Of a stretch of DNA of 64,000 nt, positions 56,129 through 63,963 are shown piece after piece (the stretch's first letter is position 1; the number at the start of each line of letters is the position of its first letter). The notes beneath the pieces are model-generated. The model was not told the DNA's origin and ran no database searches. It saw only the letters and a program-made list of their open reading frames with translations. The stretch covers positions 248,001 to 312,000 of the forward strand of contig JADKGC010000002.1 of assembly GCA_016717205.1 (NCBI GenBank), given 5' to 3'. A program made the translations under genes and the position numbers. Source of the DNA: Candidatus Flexifilum breve. GTDB taxonomy: Bacteria; Chloroflexota; Anaerolineae; Aggregatilineales; Phototrophicaceae.

Positions 56129-58266
56129 CCACCAGTGGTTGTAGGGGTAGGACTAAGGATGCCTTCCATTTCAGCGATCCGGTCACGCATATAGGGTTCT
56201 AACTCTCCGTGTATGGCTTCGTAGCGACGATAATCGGCTAGGCTTTCTGCGTATCGACCCAGACTGTAATAGGAACTTCCGCGCCCCCAATAAGCATCGG
56301 CAGAGTTGGGATCGAGGCGGAGAGCGTCCGTATAGTCGGCGATGGCGGTATCAAAATCGCCTTGGGCATAATACGCACTTCCACGAAAGATGAAGGCGTT
56401 AGCATCCGTGGGGTTGAGTCGGATGGCGTCAGTATAATCGGCGATGGCGGCATCAAAATCCCCTTGGGAATAATACGCATTTCCCCGGCCGTAGTAAGTA
56501 TCGGCAGAGTTGGGATCGAGGCGGAGAGCGTCCGTATAATCGGCGATGGCGGCGTCATAATCACCTTGAGCATAATACGCATTTCCACGAAAGATGAAGG
56601 CGTTAGCATCCGTGGGGTTGAGGCGGATGGCTTCAGTGTAGTCGGCGATGGCGGCGTCAAGATTCCCTTGGGCAGCATACACATATCCGCGATTTATGTA
56701 GGCGAAGAAATTGTTGGGGTCGAGGCGGATGGCAGTGGTGTAATCGGTGATGGCAGCTTCTGCGTTGCCTTGATTCGCGTATACAATCCCACGAGTAACA
56801 TAGGCATTGGCAAAATTAGGATTGAGGCGCATGGCGTCCGTATAGTCGGCGATGGCGGCTGCATGATCTCCCTGTTGAGCGTATGCTAGTCCCCGGTCGT
56901 AGTAAGCATCGGCAGAGTTGGAATCAAGGCGGATGGCTTCAATATAGTCGGTGATGGCAGCGTCAAAATCACCCTGGGCATAATATGCATTTCCACGAAA
57001 GATGAAGGCGTCAGCATCGGTGGCGTTGAAGCGGATGGCTTCAGTATAATCGGCGATGGCGGCGTCATAATCGCCTTGGGCAGCATGCGCATATCCGCGA
57101 TTCACGTAAGCGAAGAAATTGTTGGGGTCGAGGCGGATGGCAGTGGTGTAATCGGTGATGGCGGCTTCTGCGTTGCCTTGATTCGCGTATACAATCCCAC
57201 GACTAACATAGGCATTGGCAAAATTAGGATTGAGGCGGATGGCTTCAGTATAATCGGCGATGGCAGCTGCATAGGCTCCCTGTTGAGCGTATGCTAGTCC
57301 CCGGTCGTAGTAAGCATCGGCAGCGTTGGAATCAAGGCGGATGGCTTCAGTATAATCGGTGATGGCAGCGTCAAGATTGCCTTGGGTGTCATACGCAAAT
57401 CCGCGATATATAAAGGCGGAGACATTATTGGGATCAAGGCGGATGGCTTCAGTATAATCGGCGATGGCGGCTTCGACGTTGCCTTGATACGCATATACAT
57501 TTCCACGAGAGATGAAGGTGTCGGCATCGGTGGCATTGAGGCGGATGGCTTCAGTGAAGTCGGCGACAGCCGCGTCAAAATCGCCTTGGTCATAGTACGC
57601 ATTTCCACGAAAGATAAAGGCGTCAATATCTGTAGGATCGAGGCGAATGACTTCAGTGAAGTCAGCAACGGCCCCTGCGAGATCTCCCTGTTGAAAGCGT
57701 AAGAGTCCCCGGTTGTAGTAGACCAAAATAAAATTAGGATCGAGGCGGATGGCAGTGGTGTAATCGGCGATGGCGGCGTCAAGATTGCGTTGCCGTCTGT
57801 ATACCTCTCCTCGCATCGTGTAAACCAAGGATTGCTCTGGTAACAACATCACGAGTATGTTCAGTAGAGCAATTTGCCGTCTGAAGAATTCCCTTTGATC
57901 GATCGACTCGCCTGCTTGGGCGGGGGTCGGCGGGGTTTGCGTGGGCGTGCTTTGTGGCTCAAGCAACTGCTGGGTATCGGTGGCGGCTTGTTCTTTGGAC
58001 TGTGCCCATACTGCAGTTGGGACTTGGCGCAGATCAGCAGCATTTGCGTCACGCATGCCACGAACGAACAGTTGGCTCGCTACGGCTTCACGTGCTGGTA
58101 CTAATTCAGGCTGGGCAATGGCAGCAACTTCATGGACTGCTGCCTTACCTGCGCTGCTGCTTGCCTGTACACCGATCAGTAATGCGCCTGTCGCAAAAAC
58201 TGATGCCAACACCGCAATTAGTTTGCGAATTATTTTGGCTTGGCGAATATTACCGAGTTGATGCAT
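56125..58266 (-). CDS. Secreted/membrane-anchored tetratricopeptide-repeat protein
   Basis: This 713-aa protein has a membrane/signal segment at residues ~10-35 (KLIAVLASVFATGALLIGVQ) and a linker of ~100 residues. About 16 near-identical 34-residue TPR units follow (consensus A-x-x-R-G-x-A-Y-x-x-Q-G-x-x-x-A-A-I). The ATG at 58266 follows AGGGA by seven bases; an upstream frame start at 58329 is less likely. The repeats are so alike in DNA that longer blocks recur at 408-base spacing. TPR arrays bind proteins; the partner is unknown. The gene lies on the element between a transposase remnant and a Uma2 gene. Confidence 0.82.
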   Translation of the reverse strand: MHQLGNIRQAKIIRKLIAVLASVFATGALLIGVQASSSAGKAAVHEVAAIAQPELVPAREAVASQLFVRGMRDANAADLRQVPTAVWAQSKEQAATDTQQLLEPQSTPTQTPPTPAQAGESIDQREFFRRQIALLNILVMLLPEQSLVYTMRGEVYRRQRNLDAAIADYTTAIRLDPNFILVYYNRGLLRFQQGDLAGAVADFTEVIRLDPTDIDAFIFRGNAYYDQGDFDAAVADFTEAIRLNATDADTFISRGNVYAYQGNVEAAIADYTEAIRLDPNNVSAFIYRGFAYDTQGNLDAAITDYTEAIRLDSNAADAYYDRGLAYAQQGAYAAAIADYTEAIRLNPNFANAYVSRGIVYANQGNAEAAITDYTTAIRLDPNNFFAYVNRGYAHAAQGDYDAAIADYTEAIRFNATDADAFIFRGNAYYAQGDFDAAITDYIEAIRLDSNSADAYYDRGLAYAQQGDHAAAIADYTDAMRLNPNFANAYVTRGIVYANQGNAEAAITDYTTAIRLDPNNFFAYINRGYVYAAQGNLDAAIADYTEAIRLNPTDANAFIFRGNAYYAQGDYDAAIADYTDALRLDPNSADTYYGRGNAYYSQGDFDAAIADYTDAIRLNPTDANAFIFRGSAYYAQGDFDTAIADYTDALRLDPNSADAYWGRGSSYYSLGRYAESLADYRRYEAIHGELEPYMRDRIAEMEGILSPTPTTTGG
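56240..57800 (-). repeat. 102-bp tandem repeats of the TPR gene with 408-bp super-repeat
   Basis: Each TPR unit is 102 bases. A four-unit block recurs: the same 10-mer GTATGCTAGT plus its flank is at 56881 and 57289, exactly 408 bases apart, with matching units around it. This points to recent block duplication or conversion, and makes the region prone to length change and assembly error. Confidence 0.75.
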
Positions 58267-58501
58267 TTGTCGTTCCCTGGCATGGATATAGGCGTAATTC
58301 GAAAAATTTATCGACACTGAGATCGGCATCTCGGATGATCCTACGCAATATGCCGACCTTCAATTCTTGTTAGGTGAAGACCGCGATACGAGCGCCGGGA
58401 TCTTCACGAATCAAGGGAACGCTTGGCAGTTGTAGCCTGAAGTCGTTCTGCCGCAATGCTCGATTACATTCACTCGTTAAAACCAGATGTAGTCGCGAAT
58501 C

Positions 58502-59065
58502 TCAGTTTGTCTGGTCGGCGAAGACCGAGTCGACCGACATGGTGAAACCGGGAAGCACAGCGCCGCCATCGAGAGTATCTTCAATCGCTAGCGTCTTGGA
58601 GACTTCGTTTGTCCAGACTTCGATTTGGCGCGTATCCGGGTAGACGAGCCAGACAACCTGCACGCCATTGTCGAGGTAGTACAGCGCCTTGCGTCGCAGT
58701 GCAGCGCGACTGTCGTTGGGTGACTTCACCTCAACGGCGAGATCGGGGAGGTGAGGAACCGCGCCTTGGGTCACAATCGGTTTGATGCGGTTGGCATGCG
58801 TGAATTCGACATCAGGCAAGTATGAGTTGTGGTTATCACCCGGAATCTGATGGCGGACTTCTGATAAGACTCGTCCCAGTTTACGGGGCTGCGTGAACGT
58901 CCGGAGGGCAAAAGCGATATTTCCAACGACCACGCTGTGTTCTTCGGTCGGCACGGTCTCGACAATCTCCCCATCGATGAGTTCAAAGAGCCGGTCCGCA
59001 TTTTCGGGCAGATCAATGAACTGCTCAAACTCCTCGACTGTGTAAAGTTTAATCCGGTCAGACAT
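58502..59065 (-). CDS. Uma2-family putative restriction endonuclease
   Basis: This 187-aa protein is of the Uma2 (DUF820) family, which has a PD-(D/E)xK fold. Core residues are visible in SYLPDVEFTHANR (Asp) and LPDLAVEVKSPND (Asp, E-x-K), with YLDNGVQVVWLVYP following. The ATG at 59065 follows GGAGC by seven bases; an earlier in-frame ATG at 59080 exists. The family is widespread in cyanobacteria and Chloroflexota, often in many copies, and its biological role is unclear. It is the only gene of this kind here. Confidence 0.85.
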   Translation of the reverse strand: MSDRIKLYTVEEFEQFIDLPENADRLFELIDGEIVETVPTEEHSVVVGNIAFALRTFTQPRKLGRVLSEVRHQIPGDNHNSYLPDVEFTHANRIKPIVTQGAVPHLPDLAVEVKSPNDSRAALRRKALYYLDNGVQVVWLVYPDTRQIEVWTNEVSKTLAIEDTLDGGAVLPGFTMSVDSVFADQTN

Positions 59066-59233
59066 AGCAACGCTCCACATGTTCCTGATTCCATTATGCG
59101 GATGTCTAGTTGTCTATGCAAACTTGCAGCGAGGGGCAAACAGAGCGCCGACCGATTTGGTGTGCGGGTGAAAAATCAGGCATATACACAAACCCGGGCG
59201 CAGCCTGGAGTCGCTCCCGCTGCGCCCACTGGT

Positions 59234-59527
59234 CTACGCTTCCCGACAACGCCGCTTGAACTGCTCGTACAGCCTGATCTTCGTCCGCAGGCGCATCCCC
59301 GGTTTACGCAGCGTTCGCTGACCTCCCTGTAGAATCGGTCGCAAAACTCCTTTGGTTTCCTCGCGCACGACTTGAATCTTGCCGATGCCGGGCAGGTCAA
59401 TCCACTCCCCGGTGCTGATATCCTCCGCCAAGGCTTCCAAATACAAATCCACGATTTCGCGTACGCGGTTGCGTGTCAGAGTGCGCTGCTTGCGGGCGAT
59501 ATGCGCAATGCGTTCAGTATGGTTCAT
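59234..59527 (-). CDS. HU/IHF-like DNA-binding protein
   Basis: This 97-aa basic protein (MNHTERIAHIARKQRTLTRN, then VDLYLEALAEDISTGEWIDL) follows the HU/IHF fold with a beta-arm region (PGIGKIQVVREETKGVLRPI). An open frame reaches 59710, but the ATG at 59527 overlaps the stop of the upstream gene by four bases (ATGA) and fits family length. HU-like proteins bend DNA and assist relaxosome or recombination complexes; here the context is a mobilisation operon. Confidence 0.7.
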   Translation of the reverse strand: MNHTERIAHIARKQRTLTRNRVREIVDLYLEALAEDISTGEWIDLPGIGKIQVVREETKGVLRPILQGGQRTLRKPGMRLRTKIRLYEQFKRRCREA

Positions 59528-59919
59528 TGATCTTCCTCCGGTCGCGACGAAGTGTTCAACAGTTGATCGGTCATCCACACGCGCCGCTCCTGCGCCAGCT
59601 TGAGCGACTGCTCCATCAGCGTCTCCGGCGCGAGCTTCTTGCCCGATGCATTGCTGATCAGATAGGCGAAGCTGCGCGCCACCAACCACAACAGCACGAA
59701 CAGCTGCCACTCGATGAAATCTATCCGCCGTTGAAACCCCTTCGTAAAGTGCTTGCGGCTGCCCTGCACATCTTCCTGCTGGTCAAGATACTCGCGCAGT
59801 GCGTCCCGCGCCAGCTCAGCAATTGGCAGGTTTCGGTCATCGGCAAGGCGGGTCAAGCGGGTGTGCATTGGCCCCGTAACATGGATGCTGACGCGATGGT
59901 CGTAAGGTGATGCTGGCAT
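59524..59919 (-). CDS. Ribbon-helix-helix accessory protein, probable mobilisation factor
   Basis: This 131-aa protein starts at 59919 after GGGGGA; a longer frame to 60168 runs through the stem-loop region and is not trusted. The N-terminus (YDHRVSIHVTGPMHTRLTRL, then ELARDALREYLDQ) is a ribbon-helix-helix DNA-binding motif. The C-terminal part has a hydrophobic stretch (WQLFVLLWLVARSFAYLIS) followed by a helical tail. It sits between relaxase and HU-like genes, downstream of an oriT-like set of stem-loops, as do MobC/TraY-type relaxosome proteins. Assignment as mobilisation protein is by context. Confidence 0.6.
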   Translation of the reverse strand: MPASPYDHRVSIHVTGPMHTRLTRLADDRNLPIAELARDALREYLDQQEDVQGSRKHFTKGFQRRIDFIEWQLFVLLWLVARSFAYLISNASGKKLAPETLMEQSLKLAQERRVWMTDQLLNTSSRPEEDQ

Positions 59920-60070
59920 TCTGCTGAAATCCCCCATTTTTCTTAGCCAGAGCAAGGGTGTACCGGAAAAGCCGTGATGCGTCAGGCGTTTGCCGCGGCG
60001 CGCGACCTCGGTCGGGCGCTGCGGCGCGCAGCGCGGAGCGGTGCGCATCAAGCCTCTCCGGCGCTTGAGG

Positions 60071-60169
60071 AGCGAGTTGATTAAACTCGCTACCCCTACA
60101 ACGTAGTGGGTAGGGTGTTCCGGCGCGGTCACAACCGAGCCTTCCGAAGCAGCCATGCGCCGGAACACC
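60071..60169. other. Candidate origin of transfer (oriT): cluster of three inverted repeats
   Basis: Three stem-loops follow each other: AGCGAGTT/AACTCGCT with a 5-base loop (60071-60091), a nested CTACCC/GGGTAG with inner CTAC/GTAG (60090-60113), and a perfect 13-bp repeat GGTGTTCCGGCGC/GCGCCGGAACACC (60114-60126 and 60157-60169). They lie in the gap between relaxase and ribbon-helix-helix genes, the usual place for oriT. The nick site cannot be identified. Confidence 0.5.
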
Positions 60170-60228
60170 GCGAGCGCCCCGAAGGCGCTCGCATGATCTT
60201 TGCCTTCCGAGAAGCTGTGCTAGAGGGT

Positions 60229-61038
60229 TCACAAGTCGATATCCCAGTCTGGGAATGAGTTGGAGATGGTGAGCGTAGGCGGTTCGATCTCTCGTTCCTG
60301 TTCTTGCTGAGCGATGCTGGACAACTCAACGTTTCGACCGCGTTCGCGCTGACGATGCACTTTCTTCGGTGCGACGTCGTCGTCGAAGTCGAGTTCTTGA
60401 TCCACCCCCTGTCTGACCTCCTCACGCGCCAGTTGGAGTTCGCGCTCCGCACGCCAATCCAGGTCCAGCGTGCGATCCAGCAGGTGTTCGAATTCTTCCC
60501 GGGCAATGTGATGCAGGTTATCGGTGCGTGCCAGTGATTTCGGATCGGCGACCACCTGCTCGCGGTTGACGCGATGGGATTCGCGCTCGCCGAGGTTGTT
60601 CTCGATCGTGCCAGCAACGAAGACGTGCGTGTGCAAATTCTGGATCTGGCTGTCGTTCGTGTCGCGGTCGTGAACACAGTAGGCGTATTCTGGGACATTC
60701 AGTCCGCGCTCAATGTGCCATCGCTCGATCACGCGCTCCGTGACGTCGCGCACCAGTTCTACCCGGCGCTCCTCCGGTACAAACGCCACCAAATCGGGTG
60801 CGGGCGCGATGACGAGATGATGGGCGAGCACGTACGGACCGGCCCACCGCTGGCAGTTCGCCCAGACCTCCCGCCAATTCGAACCTAAGCCACAGTCTGT
60901 CCACCGCTCGCTGAGCGGCAGCGCGGCGTGTTCCGGATCTTCGCGGTAGCTCGTGTATTTCAGCAGGCTTTTCAATCCGCGCCCGCCGCCTTTGGTTGGC
61001 TTCTGATATTTCCAGTTAGCGATTATGCTTGGTTTCAC
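60229..61038 (-). CDS. Relaxase/mobilisation nuclease
   Basis: This 269-aa protein has relaxase-like motifs: HHLVIAPAPDLVAFV near residue 90 and a histidine motif NLHTHVFVAGTIENN near 145. A basic C-terminal region follows (PKKVHRQRERGRN). The N-terminus (MKPSIIANWKYQKPTKGGGR, then LLKYTSYRED) is like that of MobA/VirD2-type proteins, with Tyr residues that could act as nucleophile. It is short compared with many relaxases, without helicase or primase domains. It is divergent from the XRE repressor across an operator-containing region and is the key evidence that this segment was transmissible. No type IV secretion genes are present in the window. Confidence 0.65.
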   Translation of the reverse strand: MKPSIIANWKYQKPTKGGGRGLKSLLKYTSYREDPEHAALPLSERWTDCGLGSNWREVWANCQRWAGPYVLAHHLVIAPAPDLVAFVPEERRVELVRDVTERVIERWHIERGLNVPEYAYCVHDRDTNDSQIQNLHTHVFVAGTIENNLGERESHRVNREQVVADPKSLARTDNLHHIAREEFEHLLDRTLDLDWRAERELQLAREEVRQGVDQELDFDDDVAPKKVHRQRERGRNVELSSIAQQEQEREIEPPTLTISNSFPDWDIDL

Positions 61039-61116
61039 GCAACCTCGTTGGCGTCTCCCCTATCTGTAAGCTCGGTATCGTTTACGGCTTCCTTTGATTG
61101 CTCCCCATCTTGCCAC

Positions 61117-61145
61117 TTGACTCGAAAACATTTACGAATTACAGT
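61117..61145 (+). promoter_or_regulatory. Promoter of the XRE regulator, overlapped by operator 1
   Basis: TTGACT at 61117-61122 and TACAGT at 61140-61145 are spaced by exactly 17 bases, 81 bases before the XRE start at 61227. The spacer contains operator 1, so bound repressor would block the polymerase. Confidence 0.6.
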
Positions 61146-61171
61146 GAGGGTAAAATCGTAAACATTTACGA
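61122..61171. promoter_or_regulatory. Two palindromic operator sites between relaxase and XRE genes
   Basis: Operator 2 (TCGTAAACATTTACGA, 61156-61171) is a perfect dyad. Operator 1 (TCGAAAACATTTACGA, 61122-61137) differs by one base. Their centres are 34 bases apart, about three helical turns, which suits cooperative binding of a dimeric repressor. A possible half-site TCGTTTACG is at 61078-61086, nearer the relaxase start. Confidence 0.65.
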
Positions 61172-61226
61172 ACCATCGTAGCAGGTTGTCGACTCGGTGT
61201 CAATTGGGGCGAAAAGGAAAATATGG

Positions 61227-62024
61227 ATGAGTGAGGAAACGCTCGGAGGGTATGTCCGCACGGTGATGGAACAGCGCGGATTGAACAGCAATCGACTGGC
61301 ACAGGCCGCCGGGGTCACTGAAGGGACCATTCGCAACTTACTCAAGCAAGGGGATGACTCGAATGTCTCTAGCCCGCACCCACTGGTGCTGCGCGCGGTC
61401 AGCGAGGCGCTCCATCTCGACCCGATCCGGTTGTTTCAAATGGCAGGCTATCTTGGGCCGGATGAGCAGCACACCTCCTTCAGCCCGATCGCCGAATTCG
61501 TCGCGCTGAGTTTCGACCTACTACCCCCCGAACAGCAGAAAGTGCTGTTGAGCGTCCTCAACTCGCTCAACGCCACTAATCAGCTCACCCTCAGCCCCGA
61601 AGCGATGCGCGAACTCAATCAGGCCGTTCGGGATCTCCGCAAAGAATTTGCTTTTTTTCGCACCCCCACGATTGCACTCAAAGATCAGATCGCGCGAGCG
61701 GTTGGGAAGCCAATGGGACTAATGCCCGATGAAGGAATGGCACGAGGGATTGCGCGCCGCTTCCATGACGTGTTCAACGATACTACCGCGACTGCATTTA
61801 CCGCCGAGCAGATCATAGACATGCTCCAACACCCGAGTGTGAGCTTCGTCCTCAACCTGCTGCTGCCGCGCAAAGAGATGCCGGGCGCGCTGGATAAGCT
61901 GTACTACCTCACGCATCCCGAGAGCAGCTTCGGTAAGCCTGGGGGTGAACTCCCACCTGAGCAACAGGAGGGACTTAAGGAGCTGTGGCGCTTGTTGGAA
62001 CGTGTGTCCAGTTCAAATCTATAG
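61227..62024 (+). CDS. XRE-family HTH regulator of the mobile element
   Basis: This protein of about 265 residues has an N-terminal Cro/CI-type HTH (LGGYVRTVMEQRGLNSNRLA, then AGVTEGTIRNLLKQ). A ~180-residue alpha-helical C-terminal part of unknown function follows. The ATG at 61227 has AAGGA nine bases upstream; a GTG at 61197 is an alternative. It is divergent from the relaxase operon, and the shared intergenic region contains two palindromic operators, so it probably represses itself and the transfer genes. Confidence 0.82.
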   Translation: MSEETLGGYVRTVMEQRGLNSNRLAQAAGVTEGTIRNLLKQGDDSNVSSPHPLVLRAVSEALHLDPIRLFQMAGYLGPDEQHTSFSPIAEFVALSFDLLPPEQQKVLLSVLNSLNATNQLTLSPEAMRELNQAVRDLRKEFAFFRTPTIALKDQIARAVGKPMGLMPDEGMARGIARRFHDVFNDTTATAFTAEQIIDMLQHPSVSFVLNLLLPRKEMPGALDKLYYLTHPESSFGKPGGELPPEQQEGLKELWRLLERVSSSNL

Positions 62025-62089
62025 ACGAACCGCCAAATCGCGGCGCAAAATCCATCGCTGCCTGACCTGTAGTACTGTGGAGTATGCCA

Positions 62090-63880
62090 ATGAGTTTCCC
62101 CTTTAACGAGGACACGATGCCTAAGCGCAAAACAAAACGCCAGGAACCAACGCCGGGATGGGTGAGCTACCTGCGCACCAGTGACAAAGAAGCGCAGAAC
62201 CCGGCGAATTCACAGGCACGGCAGCGCGCCGCCATCCAGCGGATGCTGCTGGATCGATCCGACCTGCCGTTCATCGAAGAATACGTTGATAACTTCACGG
62301 GGCGAATTCCCAAGCGCAGCGATTATCAACGGATGTTGGCGGATGCGCGCGAAGGGAAGTTCTCGTTTGTCGCGGTTGAAAATGCCGAGCGCTTTGGACG
62401 AAATGATGCCGAAGCCTTGATGGCCATTGAGGAACTGCACGAGTTAGGCGTATCAGTGCGCTTTGCCGACTATCCGGAACGCGATCCTGTGGATCCGGAT
62501 GATCGCATTCTCATCGGCCTGTCGTTCAGCCTGGCGCGGCGCGAGTCGTTGAAGACGGGGCAGCGCGTGGTGGGCGGCATGCATACGAAGGTCAAGCGCG
62601 GCGGCTGCATGTCGAGAGCGCCAGAGGGCTACATCAATCGAGAAGAGCGGACGGACAAAGCCGACAAGCTGGATCATGGGCGCTACACCCGGTGGGTCGA
62701 ACCGCATCCAACGCAGTTTAAAGTCATTCGCGAAGCGTTTGATCTGCTGCTGACCGACCGGATGACGCTGGACGATATTTGCGAAGAGCTGCACGCGCGC
62801 GGCTATACCTTTCGTTCAGGGAGACCCTTTGTCAAGATTCACCCGAATGGTCAGCGCAAGCCGGCGAAAAACGCGATTTCACGCATCTTTCATCGCTGGT
62901 TTTACGCGGGCTGGGTGGAGAGCGAAGCGGCGAGCATTGTGCCGAAAACGCTGCGGGGCAACTGGGAGCCGATGGTCACAACCGAAGAATTTGAGCGTGC
63001 GCAGGAAATCCTCGCGCAGCGCAATGAATTCCGGCAGGCAAAACGCAAACACCAGTATTTGTTGCGCGGCATGGTGTATCTGCGCTTTGAGGATGGTTCG
63101 CTGCGCCGCCTCAACTGCCAGACGCCGAATACAGCCCGCAAGCATGGGGGTACGCCCTACTACTGCATCCCGAGTTCGAGCTACAACTTCGCCTGCGGGA
63201 AGGTCGATGCTCAAGTTGAAGCGTGGATCACGCACATTCAGGTCGATCCGCAGTTTCTACCCGCTATACGAGCTGCGTACACGAAAGATACCGACCAATT
63301 CTTCGGTCGTCCAACCGCTGATGAGCATGCCAAACTGCAAGCCAAGCTCAAGTCAATTGACGAGGAAGAACAGCGCACGCTGCGCCTAGTCGCCAAGGGG
63401 ATGGTCACGGACGAGAACTGGAATGTCCTGTGGAGGGAATGGCAGGATTTGCGGCGCAAAATCGCCGACAGTTTGGAGGCGCTCAACCAGAAGTGCGAAA
63501 CGCATATCGCGAGTCTGGATCACGCATTAGCCGTGATCAGCAGAATCGGTGTAGTCTATAAGCAGTTGAGCTTCAGTGACCGCAGAGAATTGCTGAGGCT
63601 CGCCGTCAAGCGGGTGATACTCAACCAGGAGTGTGAAGTTGTGGATGTAGAGCTGCAGCCGCCCTTTGCTTACCTCAGAGATCTGGGGAACGCGGTGCGC
63701 GGTGGCAGCAGCGGCAGTCCGGGTGTTGATGGGGCAAAATCGAGGCAAACAAAAACCCGCCGTGTGGCGGGTTCTCAGGGTGTCCCCTTTTGCGTGCCTA
63801 GAGGGATTCGAACCCCCGACTTCTTGCTCCGTAGGCAAGCGCTCTATCCGCTGAGCTATAGGCACATTTCATTGTGCTGA
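62090..63880 (+). CDS. Large serine recombinase (site-specific integrase)
   Basis: This 596-aa recombinase has an N-terminal resolvase domain with the catalytic Ser in WVSYLRTSDKEAQNPANSQA (residue ~27), a typical active-site region VAVENAERFGRND (usually D-R-x-x-R) and a Recombinase domain (APEGYINREERTD ... GNWEPMVTTEEFERAQEIL). A degenerate zinc-ribbon with few cysteines and a coiled coil (HAKLQAKLKSIDEEEQRTLR) follow. ATG 62090 has GGAG seven bases upstream; 62117 (MPKRKTKRQ) is an alternative start. Oddly, the frame runs through the terminator and whole tRNA-Arg gene before its stop, so the last ~45 codons are translated tRNA-gene sequence. It is the likely integrase of the element. Confidence 0.85.
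   Translation: MSFPFNEDTMPKRKTKRQEPTPGWVSYLRTSDKEAQNPANSQARQRAAIQRMLLDRSDLPFIEEYVDNFTGRIPKRSDYQRMLADAREGKFSFVAVENAERFGRNDAEALMAIEELHELGVSVRFADYPERDPVDPDDRILIGLSFSLARRESLKTGQRVVGGMHTKVKRGGCMSRAPEGYINREERTDKADKLDHGRYTRWVEPHPTQFKVIREAFDLLLTDRMTLDDICEELHARGYTFRSGRPFVKIHPNGQRKPAKNAISRIFHRWFYAGWVESEAASIVPKTLRGNWEPMVTTEEFERAQEILAQRNEFRQAKRKHQYLLRGMVYLRFEDGSLRRLNCQTPNTARKHGGTPYYCIPSSSYNFACGKVDAQVEAWITHIQVDPQFLPAIRAAYTKDTDQFFGRPTADEHAKLQAKLKSIDEEEQRTLRLVAKGMVTDENWNVLWREWQDLRRKIADSLEALNQKCETHIASLDHALAVISRIGVVYKQLSFSDRRELLRLAVKRVILNQECEVVDVELQPPFAYLRDLGNAVRGGSSGSPGVDGAKSRQTKTRRVAGSQGVPFCVPRGIRTPDFLLRRQALYPLSYRHISLC
63749..63773 (-). terminator. Intrinsic terminator of the tRNA-Arg gene
   Basis: On the minus strand AACCCGCC-ACAC-GGCGGGTT is followed by TTTGTTTG, a classic stem with T-rich tail, about 20 bases after the tRNA 3' end. 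It lies inside the plus-strand recombinase frame. Confidence 0.8.
63793..63865 (-). tRNA. tRNA-Arg (anticodon ACG)
   Basis: The reverse strand gives a full 73-base cloverleaf. The 7-bp acceptor stem is GTGCCTA/TAGGCAC with discriminator G. The D-arm is GCTC-AGCGGATA-GAGC, the anticodon arm CTTGC-CTACGGA-GCAAG with anticodon ACG, and the T-arm has GGTTCGAATCC. CCA is not encoded. The gene is intact, and the serine recombinase gene reads into it from the 3' side. Confidence 0.95.
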
Positions 63881-63923
63881 TAGAATAGCACAGCTGCTAG
63901 GCATGGTCAAGGCACGATTTTAG

Positions 63924-63954
63924 CCGGGGATGAACACTCTGAGTCCATCCCCGG
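63924..63954 (-). terminator. Stem-loop after the partial gene at the window edge
   Basis: CCGGGGATG (63924-63932) pairs with CATCCCCGG (63946-63954) around a 13-base loop, ten bases after the stop of the minus-strand gene at the edge. It has no T-run, so terminator function is probable but not certain. Confidence 0.5.
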
Positions 63955-63963
63955 ACTGGCGAC

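Noticed and set aside
56240..57800. Regularly spaced repeats resembling a CRISPR array
   Set aside because: The repeats are 102-base TPR codon units without unique spacers, lie within one reading frame, and no cas genes are present.
59938..60168. N-terminal extension of the ribbon-helix-helix gene to 60168
   Set aside because: The extension runs through the stem-loop cluster, has no family similarity, and the start at 59919 has a better ribosome site.
54981..61038. Full conjugative element with its own type IV secretion
   Set aside because: No VirB/TraG-type ATPase or coupling protein is visible anywhere in the window; only mobilisation genes are seen.
63793..63865. A second copy of the tRNA-Arg 3' end as the left attachment site of the element
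   Set aside because: I looked for the T-arm/acceptor sequence near 10.5-11.6, 16.7-17.0 and 26.87-26.94 kb and saw none, so the left border remains undefined.
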